Positions 1-7,326 of a stretch of DNA of 64,000 nt are shown in pieces. Source of the stretch: Dethiosulfatarculus sandiegensis (GTDB lineage Bacteria > Desulfobacterota > Desulfarculia > Desulfarculales > Desulfarculaceae). The translations under genes and the position numbers were made by a program. The stretch covers positions 62,001-126,000 of the forward strand of contig NZ_AZAC01000067.1 in assembly GCF_000931935.2 (NCBI RefSeq). Direction: 5' to 3'. Within the stretch, counting starts at the first letter, position 1; the number at the start of each line of letters is the position of its first letter. Under the pieces are notes generated by a model. That model was not told the origin of the DNA. It made no database searches and saw only the letters and a list, made by a program, of their open reading frames with translations.

Positions 1-148
1 CGCCGTTATCCGTGCTGCCCAGAATCCATTGCAGGGCAAAATCCATGTCATTATCTTGAAAGTGCACATTCACATAGGGCCGATGAGCGCCATAGATTTC
101 TTTCTGTTCGCTGAGTTGGTCAGTTTTGCCTTGGCCTTGGCCTTTCAT
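1..148 (-). CDS. alpha/beta hydrolase paralogue, N-terminal part (cut by window edge)
   Basis: The first 49 codons read on the minus strand from ATG at 148 closely match the region after the signal peptide of the neighbouring hydrolase gene: both share EQKxxYxAHRxYVxxHF and MDFxLQWxLGST. This is therefore a tandem paralogue. It begins without a signal peptide, so it may be cytoplasmic or may have a wrong or lost start. Its ATG overlaps the TGA of the upstream gene by 4 bases (ATGA), which suggests translational coupling. The rest lies outside the window, so catalytic residues cannot be checked. Confidence 0.75.
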   Translation of the reverse strand, partial: MKGQGQGKTDQLSEQKEIYGAHRPYVNVHFQDNDMDFALQWILGSTDNG

Positions 149-1489
149 TTTTTTTTAGCCACGGTTTTCTCAGGCGGCAGCACCTCATCCAGCCAATCAA
201 AAAGAACCTCGCTCATAAGGCTTCTGTTGCCGCCGATGCAATGGGAGGAAGCTCCCTGCTCCACCCTGGTTATCATCAGTTTCTTCTTGGGGTTAGGCAG
301 CATTTTCAGGCATTGGTTGGCCTGCTTTTTTACCTCCTCGTTTGCGTATTCGCCTTCGCCGCACATTATGAGCATGGGGCATTTCACTTGACGGGGATCA
401 AAGGTAAAGCCCTTGGCCGCCTTGGGCAGGCCTTTGATATCCGTGGGCTCCAGGCCGAACCGCCAGGAAACCACCCCCGCGGTGCATTCTTTGAATTTTC
501 CCCACTTTTTCAGTTCTTCGGGTGTGGCCTTGGCATTGGGCATATTGGCGAATTGGGCCTCCATATCGCTTACCGCGCTGTTCACAGCGCAGGCCTTTAT
601 GCGGCTGTCCACTATAGCGGTTTTGGGCACAAAATAACCCCCCCCCGCTTATGCCGTACATGGCCAGGCGTTCGGGGTCTATTTCGTATCTGGCCAGAGC
701 GTAATCCAAGAGCGCCTTTATCGGCACGTCGCTGTCGGCCCGGTAGAATTGGCCCTCCATGGGCAGCATGCCCTGGCCAGGAATATCCGCGCTTAAAAAG
801 TTGTAGCCTCGTTTTATGGCCGCCGGGGCAATGTAAAAATAGAGCTCTTCCACAAAGGTCTCGGCTCCGCCGATCATTACCAGGGTTTTGCGTTTCTTGC
901 CCGAGCTGTCCACCTTTTGGAAATAACCCGGCAGGGTGGTGCCTTCAAAAGGCACTTCAAAAACTTCAATGGGAGGGTCAAAAAGTTTGCAGGCCTGGCG
1001 AAAGGTTTGGCGGCACTTGTCACCCCATAACTTCATGTTGGGATCATCGGGCATTACTGAAACCACGGCGGTGCGGTAGTAGTTGGAAGCCTTTAAAAAT
1101 GATTCCCTGGCACTCACCCTATGCCCGGCCGAAAGGGCCCACTGGCCCCTTTGTTCCACTTGCCTGGCCAGTTTGGCCCACCCCTCCTGCCAGCTCTTGG
1201 GGTCGCCGTTTTTAATATTGCCCACCGTATAAAAGGCTTCTCCGATCTCGCAGCCGCCAAAGATCGTGCTGCCCAAGACCCATTGCAAGACGAAATCCAT
1301 TTCCACATCGTCAAAATGCAGCTTTACATAGAGCCTGTGGGCATCGTATTCACCTTTTTGTTCTTCAATCTGTTCCCCCCTGTCCGATGTTTTTTGCGAG
1401 GCCTGAGCCAATGACGGCCCGCCGCCTGCCTGGGACAAGAGAAAGAAAAACAGGATAAAAATAAGGACGCAGGTATTTTTTAAATGCAT
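145..1489 (-). pseudogene. exported alpha/beta hydrolase, frameshifted in a G9 tract
   Basis: The N-terminal frame (ATG 1489, GGAGG 6 bases upstream) encodes a signal peptide with a hydrophobic core LIFILFFFLLS, then a domain ending in the nucleophile elbow GISGGG. At 638-646 (C9 on the plus strand) the frame breaks. Removing one base gives GISGGGYFVPKTAIVDSRIKA, which continues in the other frame to a TGA at 145 and contains the late part of the hydrolase fold, including SSHCIGG near the expected catalytic His. As written, the N-terminal frame continues in shadow sequence to 398 and loses the His-bearing half. The cause could be a real mutation, a phase-variable homopolymer or a sequencing error. 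Family: peptidase S9/dienelactone-hydrolase-like; substrate unknown. It shares an operon with the paralogue at 1-148. Confidence 0.8.
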
Positions 1490-1689
1490 GGGCAACCTCC
1501 ATTTTTGGTTGGGAGCATTTCAAAAAAACCGGCATTAAGATTGGGGAGAATACCTAATTAAATAGAGCCAGGGCATTGATAAATCTGATAGAGACTTAAT
1601 GCGGTGGGTTGTATAGAATGTATCATAACTATATGATTCGTGAAAAGAAAATTTGTAGACCTTTGTTTCGATGAACTGCCATCCGCTGC

Positions 1690-1900
1690 GCCCATGATTC
1701 GTCTTGTCGGTGCAGTGTGGTTTTACTCCGTTTTTTGTTAACACACAGCCAGGAAGTCAGGTTGGTGGCTCGCTCAGGGGGCATGAAACCCGGAGAAGAA
1801 TTTTTACGGCCGTAGTTGTAGGTGGCCTTTATATATTCGAAAATACCGGTCTTGGCTGACTCCAAGATACTCGGCTGCCTGGGATCTGTAAAATCCTTCC
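1690..1900 (-). mobile_element. IS3-family transposase remnant (OrfB C-terminus)
   Basis: On the minus strand the peptide AKTGIFEYIKATYNYGRKNS followed by SPGFMPPER matches the C-terminal end of IS3-family OrfB transposases, whose consensus is roughly IFEYIEVFYNRxRRHSxLGYxxPxEF. Downstream, WLCVNKKRSK is the kind of tail left after that motif. Upstream, EEGFYRSQAAEYLG in another frame seems to be an earlier part, separated by a frameshift. No inverted ends or complete integrase core were seen. The rest of the stretch 1496-2088 holds nothing else I can name. Confidence 0.6.
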
Positions 1901-2088
1901 TCAGTTAGCAGTGAGGCCGTCTCTAGCTTGAGTTTCAGTTATAAATGAACCAACTTTCCCTCTTATCGAAGACCTTTATTCTCTTTATTTCAGCCTTTCC
2001 CTGGTGCTTATAATTCCGGGAGATATCCATCCTGAAATTTTGATATACTGGTGATGATCTCCATGTATCACAAGATGCTTAAGAAAAA

Positions 2089-3591
2089 ATGAAAGGTTTT
2101 GAGGTGCATGTTTTCATTAGAGATAAAATGATTAAAATATTTGATTTAAGTCTTAATAAAAAAGTATTCTGCATTCTTGTTTTCTTTATTTTTGCATTAT
2201 TCACTGAAAATGCAGCTTCTGAACAAATAAAGAAACGGGAATACTGGCCCGGCAAGGCCTGGAAGACATCCAGCCCGGAACAGCAAGGTATGGATTCCGC
2301 CAAGCTCTTGATGGCGGATGAATTTATCCAAGAGAGACTTGGCGATGTTTTTAGTTTACTGATCGTTAAAAACGGCTACTTGGTTTTCGAGAAATACTAC
2401 TCCTGGGGAGATCCTTCCAAAATAGCTCCCGTTTATTCAATTACTAAAAGTGTTACTTCTGCCTTGATCGGAATCGCACTGGAAAAAGGATATCTAGACA
2501 GTGTGGATCAAAAGGTAATGGGTTTTTTCCCTGAATATCTCACAGACGACCTTGACCCAAGAATAAAGGAGATCAGCCTTAAACATATTTTAACGATGAG
2601 TGCAGGCTTTAGTTGGAATGACCGTGGACCGGTAATGCGGGCTTGGTATACTTCCGAAGATTGGGCCAAATTTACCATTCACCTGCCTCTTGTTACTAAT
2701 CCGGGGGATAAATTTAAATATAACTCATCAATATCCCACCTTTTGTCCATCATACTGACCAAGTCAACCAAGACCAGCACCCTGGATTTTGCCAAAGAAA
2801 ACCTTTTCAATCCTTTGGGCATACAATCGGCGCTTTGGCGGCATCAAGACCCAAAGGGATACCATATCGGCGGTTTTGGGTTAAACTTTACTGCCCGGGA
2901 TTTGGCGAGATTCGGTTTTCTTTATTTGAACAATGGGTATTGGGACGGGAAATCCATTGTCCCGGAAAAGTGGGTGCAACAATCCACCAAACAACAAATA
3001 CAAGCAGTCAGCCATCCCTTGTACGGCGCTTTTGGATATGGTTATCAATGGTGGGTGAAAAAAGTAGACGGCTGCCGTAGTTTCAGGGCCTGGGGACGGC
3101 GGGGGCAATATATAGTGGTTGTTCCCGAGCTTGACTTGGTTATTGTCGTAACCTCCAACCCGGCCTTGCCTCATCCTCCGACATCCATTCACTATAATCC
3201 TTTGTTTGATTTGGTTGCAGCCTCTGTTCGAAGAAATAGGCCGCCAAAAAGACCGTTAAAGGCTGTGCCCCTGCCCAGTGATCTAAAGGCATTTATAGCT
3301 GGTTTTGATCAAGCCAGATCTAATAAAGATATATTGAAAATGTCTGAATTTATTTCGGATAAATTCCTTTATAGCGGCGTCAATAAGAAAATGGCTGTTG
3401 AGTTTTTGTCAAGAAATATGCCCTATATGTCCAATGCCAAAGTTATCATCACTAAATTTGAGCCGGAAGGTAGTGAAGCAACAATGGATGTTTGGCTCAA
3501 GGATAAGTATTATGAAACTCCATTCATGATTGGAATTAAAGTGATTAAGGAAAACGGGCATTGGAAATGGCATGGAAATCAGGCTCATTGA
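2089..3591 (+). CDS. exported serine hydrolase, beta-lactamase class C family
   Basis: The protein has the penicillin-binding/class C beta-lactamase fold. The nucleophile motif is S117-I-T-K120 and the second motif Y211-N-S213. A GGFGLNFTARDLARFG block and a W-G-R-R-G-Q segment before the VVVPELDLVIVVTS strand stand where the third motif is expected. A signal peptide follows Met14 (VFCILVFFIFALF), so ATG 2128 may be the true start; neither start has a strong ribosome-binding site. About 110 residues after the catalytic domain (from about 390) form a small alpha+beta extension I do not recognise. Likely roles are an esterase, D-aminopeptidase or peptidoglycan-related hydrolase; true beta-lactamase activity is not implied. 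It sits alone in an AT-rich stretch beside an IS remnant. Confidence 0.85.
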   Translation: MKGFEVHVFIRDKMIKIFDLSLNKKVFCILVFFIFALFTENAASEQIKKREYWPGKAWKTSSPEQQGMDSAKLLMADEFIQERLGDVFSLLIVKNGYLVFEKYYSWGDPSKIAPVYSITKSVTSALIGIALEKGYLDSVDQKVMGFFPEYLTDDLDPRIKEISLKHILTMSAGFSWNDRGPVMRAWYTSEDWAKFTIHLPLVTNPGDKFKYNSSISHLLSIILTKSTKTSTLDFAKENLFNPLGIQSALWRHQDPKGYHIGGFGLNFTARDLARFGFLYLNNGYWDGKSIVPEKWVQQSTKQQIQAVSHPLYGAFGYGYQWWVKKVDGCRSFRAWGRRGQYIVVVPELDLVIVVTSNPALPHPPTSIHYNPLFDLVAASVRRNRPPKRPLKAVPLPSDLKAFIAGFDQARSNKDILKMSEFISDKFLYSGVNKKMAVEFLSRNMPYMSNAKVIITKFEPEGSEATMDVWLKDKYYETPFMIGIKVIKENGHWKWHGNQAH

Positions 3592-3795
3592 TGATTAATT
3601 GTAAAACTTTTTTGTTTTGAAATAACCGCCATACTTATTTTATTGATTTTTTTATCCGCATTTTTACCGAATAGTTGTAAGCTCCCGGTCTCAGGGGCCA
3701 GGAGCTCACGCATTGGAGGACGTTTTTTAAACCCTAAAGGAACCGGCCTGTTGCCTATCACTGTTGCCAAGCTGCTTACAAATAAATGGGTATTT

Positions 3796-4942
3796 TTAAA
3801 CGACTGGTTTTCCGTTAATCAGCCGAGTTTTCCCACCTGTCAAAAGAGTTTGGACCTGCCAGTTTTTACCCCAAATGACCAAATCAGCATCCATGCCAGA
3901 GGTCAAGCTTCCTTTTTTTTAAGATAGGCCAATACGTTTGGCAGGATTTTGGGTAAAGAAGATTAAGGCCTTTTCAGGGGACATTTTTTCTTTGCCGACC
4001 AGGCGCAGAAATTCGGTGCGCAGATCAGAAATATCCCCCACAGACCAGCCGATGAAATTTTTTTCTTCATCAAAACGCGGTATGCTGCCGTTGGAATCTG
4101 AACTTAGCGAAATCCGGGTCGGGTCCACTCCTTTTTGTCTGAGGAAATCAAGGGCCTCGCCCAGTGTGATTTTCCCTTTGCTTTCCGTGGCGTGAGCGGT
4201 TATGTCCAGGCTGCCCCCCAGTCTGCCCCAACGGGCTCCTTGTTCCAAAAGAGATTGGGTGCGGGTTATATGGGTGGGCAGGATATTGGCCTGCGGTATT
4301 TCTGTCTCTTCAATCAGGCGGAACAACTGGTCCATGCCTTCTTTGCCTCCGCCCATATGCACCACCACCAAGCCGGGTTTGTCGCCCAAAAGTCCACCCA
4401 CTCTGGCTTCGGCGGCCAGTTTGGCCAGATCCCTGAAACCCGCCTGGGGGCCGCGGTGGTCGGCCAGGGCGATCTCTCCCACCCCAATGATGGGTGGTAT
4501 AAGGGTTATGTCCTTGCGCAGGTCGCCTGTAAAGGTATGGACCTGGGAAAATTTATAGGACCCGTCCAGGATGAAAGCCGTGACCCCTTGTTTTTCCAGG
4601 CCCTGGGCCTTGGCCAAAAGGGATTCCGGGTGGCGGGTTACATCGTCCGTGCCGAGCATGCCCAACACAGTCCCCACTCCCGCCTTGAATATTTTTACCG
4701 CGCTTATTTTCGGAGCTCTGGAGTCGGGCCCCCCCTCCGCCGCCACCAATGATATGGACATGTATGTCCAGCAGGCAGGGGGTTACATAGGCATTTTGCG
4801 CCGATATCTCTTCCACCCGGCAACCTGCCGGAGAGATGAGTTCAGGCCCCATGGCTACTATTTTGCCTGCTGCGGTCAGGATATCGATCTGGCCAAGTTT
4901 TTCCGGGGCAAAGACCTCTCCGCCCCTAATGAGTTTAAATAT
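3796..4942 (-). pseudogene. iadA: isoaspartyl dipeptidase (iadA), several lesions
   Basis: The best piece (3919-4761) shows the isoaspartyl dipeptidase amidohydrolase core: GTDDVTRHPESLLAK, TGDLRKDITLI, ARVGGLLGDKPG, VHMGGGKEGMDQL, LPTHITRTQ and SLSSDSNGSIPRFDEE. Three lesions are visible. First, the metal-binding LLDIHVHIIGGGG segment lies in another frame, and one G fewer in the G7 tract (C7 at 4729-4735) would join it to GGPDSRAPKIS. Second, an in-frame TAA at 3919-3921 is followed in the same frame by KKGSLTSGMDADLVIWGK and further to a stop at 3796, the normal end of the family. Third, the N-terminal strand (IFKLIRGGEVFAPEKLGQ) starts at ATA with no usable ATG/GTG/TTG. The product would hydrolyse beta-aspartyl dipeptides from damaged proteins; here it is probably dead. 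Confidence 0.85.
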
Positions 4943-4998
4943 CTGATTATCCGAATCCTCGGGCTTTGTCAGGCCCCAAGTTAATGCTTCTTATCTTT

Positions 4999-5940
4999 TT
5001 ATTGGGCTGCTATATATTCAGCCGCAAACAAAGACATCTTGCGGTTGCTGTGACCCACACCCGGAACCAGTACATATTGCCAGTTAAACTCCGTGCCCAG
5101 GGCCCGGGCTTCTTTTTGAGCTGCCTTAAAAAATGTCCGGGAGCGGGCCAGCCTGTGTTCACCCTGGCTCATGGCCTCGGGAGTGCGGCGAAGATACTTG
5201 TGATGGGGGTCTGTGTCCTTATCTCCAGCCATGATCACCAGAGGGCAGATGAAGGCGTTTTTAAGCCCTTCCTTATTTAGGGGAGCACCCTTGAGGCCAT
5301 AAGGGAATTCCTCTGAAAAATCGGGCATGGTGTACCACCCCGCATTGGCTGCTATAGCTCCGGCCATACTGCGGGGAGGGGCGAAAAGGACCATTCTGTG
5401 CACAAACTGAGCTCCGGCTGAATGGCCGAATACATAAAATCGTTTCTGGGCGGAACCGGTCAGCTTGACGACTTTCTGGAACACCCTTTCGATCACGGGA
5501 TAAGACCAACAGGCCCTGGGATTGGGCTTTCCCTCGGTATTGAACATGTTGCCCAGATTGTATTGGTCAGCTCCGGGGTAATCGGCCATGGAGAATTCCG
5601 GTGCAACAATCAGAAAGCCGTATTTTTCCGAATGGTTCACCCAATTGTCGCGGTAGCGGTCCGCATTTCTTTTCACCCCATGCAAGACAATTACGACCTT
5701 GGATTCAGGCCCGAAGTTCTGAGGCAAATGATAAAAAATATTTATCCGGGCGGCCTCTTTTCTTTGATCGCTCATTTCAAAAACGCCGGAGCCTGGCTCC
5801 AGCCGTCGGCTTTGAGCCTCGCTCGGAGTTCCGCAGGCAACCATACACACCAGAATGAATATCCCCACTAGAAAATGGGTGGTAGGCCGGGGAAAAGCCT
5901 TTATTATCCTGGTTCTATTATTTGGATACAATGTTCCCAT
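4999..5940 (-). CDS. lipoprotein alpha/beta hydrolase (PHB-depolymerase/esterase-like)
   Basis: ATG 5940 is preceded by GGGAG at a suitable distance. The 313-residue protein begins with a hydrophobic segment ending MVAC-GTP, a plausible lipobox, so it is probably a lipoprotein. The fold is alpha/beta hydrolase: KVVIVLHGVKRNADRYRDNW is the oxyanion strand, FGHSAGAQF the nucleophile elbow (GHSAG), PLVIMAGDKDTD the acid strand and VPGVGHSNRKM the catalytic His. This resembles poly(3-hydroxyalkanoate) depolymerase/feruloyl-esterase-type enzymes. The substrate is not evident. It stands alone between the iadA remnant and the signalling operon on the same strand. Confidence 0.8.
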   Translation of the reverse strand: MGTLYPNNRTRIIKAFPRPTTHFLVGIFILVCMVACGTPSEAQSRRLEPGSGVFEMSDQRKEAARINIFYHLPQNFGPESKVVIVLHGVKRNADRYRDNWVNHSEKYGFLIVAPEFSMADYPGADQYNLGNMFNTEGKPNPRACWSYPVIERVFQKVVKLTGSAQKRFYVFGHSAGAQFVHRMVLFAPPRSMAGAIAANAGWYTMPDFSEEFPYGLKGAPLNKEGLKNAFICPLVIMAGDKDTDPHHKYLRRTPEAMSQGEHRLARSRTFFKAAQKEARALGTEFNWQYVLVPGVGHSNRKMSLFAAEYIAAQ

Positions 5941-6117
5941 TGTTGCTCCCAATGAAATTAGCTTGTTCGATTATGCGTTTGGGGCTGGTTTGTTTCACAC
6001 CTTTTCCGGAATAAATGCCAGAAGCCTCTTCGCCGGTTTTCCGGAAGCAATTTAGGAGCTCTGTCTGGTAGATCGCTATTTACTAAGGGGCGGCAAGTTG
6101 GAACGCAGCTTGTCGGT

Positions 6118-7296
6118 TTAACCATCCATGAGTGTTCTGATTTTTGTCAAGAGATCTGCCTTGAGAAACGGCCTTTTCAGCACCTCGGAGACGCCTTTAT
6201 TCAAAAGGGGTTTTGCCCGGTCCAAGGCTGCGTACGGGCAGGTGAGCATTATTTTAGCTCGGGAATTTGTTTTTAGTATATTTTCAATGGCCCTGAATCC
6301 TTCTTCCTCCAGCTGGTTAAAATCCAACACCAATAACCCGATATTCCGCCAGGATTTTTCGTGAACGGCAAGAGCCCGGTCTATACTGGCGTGACCAACA
6401 AATTGATATTCCTCGCTTGAAAGTAACTGCTCCGCCAGATTTTTGGTTTTGGTATTTGTGTCAACCCAAAGGATTTGTCTGCCTTTTTGCCCGGCAGGCG
6501 CATGGTTTGGGTCGGCTTCGTTTGCGGCGAGATCTTTTAGCTGAATGCCGGGCAAATAGATGGAGAAAAGAGATTCCCCCTCTTTGGAGCAGGAAAAGAA
6601 AATTTCCCCACCATGCGCCTTTGTAATGCCCCAGGCCAGGGCAAGATTAAGCCCTGTATTGCCGCCCGTTTCCTTTAGAGGATGATAGGGCTCGAAAATA
6701 TGTTGCCTGGATTGGGAGCTTAATTCAATGCCTGGATAGTTGAGGCTGATCAAGACGTATTTTTCTGATTGGCGTGTGGCAAAAGGCAAAGACGGAAAGT
6801 CGTTGTCCACAAGGACTCTGCTTGAAAATGTTACTTTTCCCGGATGCCCCAGGGTCTTGCCGGCGTGGGCCGCGAGTTTGACCAGCAAGAGTCGGATCTG
6901 GGCTTGATCACCAAGCAGGGCTTCGATTTTTGGATCCAGCTCTGTATTTAACTCAAATTCCCGCGGCAGGTTGCGTTTGAAGTTCGGAACAGCCTGTAGA
7001 ATCGTACGGTTTAAGTCAAAAGGTTTAGCTTCCGTTTTCTCTTGTCTGCCAAAGGTCTGCAGCTGTCGCACCTTTTCCTTGGCTCTATTGGCTGCTTCCA
7101 GGGCCAGGCCGAGCCTTCTCTTGGGAGGCCTACCTTCTTCGGCCTCTTCAATCGCCAGTTCGCAATAACCGGCTACTGCGGCCAACAGGTTGTTAAGGTC
7201 ATGGGCAATGCCCCTGGCCAGATAGCAAACCGCCTGGGTGGTTTCCGCGGAAATGGAAAAATTATTAAACTTGTCGTTTGGTTTGTACTTTTCCAT
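6118..7296 (-). CDS. degenerate hybrid histidine kinase (DHp + ATPase-like + REC-like)
   Basis: Last gene of the signalling operon, 31 bases after its neighbour. The phospho-acceptor His is present in GIAHDLNN (His32), followed by a normal DHp helix. The ATPase region is eroded: the N-box reads LLVKLAAHAG where family members have two Asn, and the G1 box reads LNYPGIELS instead of DxGxG. NTGLNLALAWGITKAHGGE still resembles the G2 region. The C-terminal domain is receiver-like (VLDFNQLEEE with a possible Asp, LKRPF with Lys) but lacks the N-terminal acidic pair (ILWVDTNTKTK has one Asp). Likely a phosphotransfer or scaffold pseudokinase. It could dock with the preceding protein, which has a DHp but no ATPase domain. 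Confidence 0.75.
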   Translation of the reverse strand: MEKYKPNDKFNNFSISAETTQAVCYLARGIAHDLNNLLAAVAGYCELAIEEAEEGRPPKRRLGLALEAANRAKEKVRQLQTFGRQEKTEAKPFDLNRTILQAVPNFKRNLPREFELNTELDPKIEALLGDQAQIRLLLVKLAAHAGKTLGHPGKVTFSSRVLVDNDFPSLPFATRQSEKYVLISLNYPGIELSSQSRQHIFEPYHPLKETGGNTGLNLALAWGITKAHGGEIFFSCSKEGESLFSIYLPGIQLKDLAANEADPNHAPAGQKGRQILWVDTNTKTKNLAEQLLSSEEYQFVGHASIDRALAVHEKSWRNIGLLVLDFNQLEEEGFRAIENILKTNSRAKIMLTCPYAALDRAKPLLNKGVSEVLKRPFLKADLLTKIRTLMDG

Positions 7297-7326
7297 TTAT
7301 TTCACTTCTAAGTGACTTAAAAATAC

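Noticed and set aside
241-1215. 324-codon plus-strand frame opposite the frameshifted hydrolase
   Set aside because: The minus-strand frames carry a signal peptide and hydrolase motifs; the plus frame has an improbable Pro/Arg/Cys-rich composition.
3592-3927. Plus-strand frame after the serine hydrolase gene
   Set aside because: It is the antisense of the C-terminal part of the iadA remnant and has no SD.
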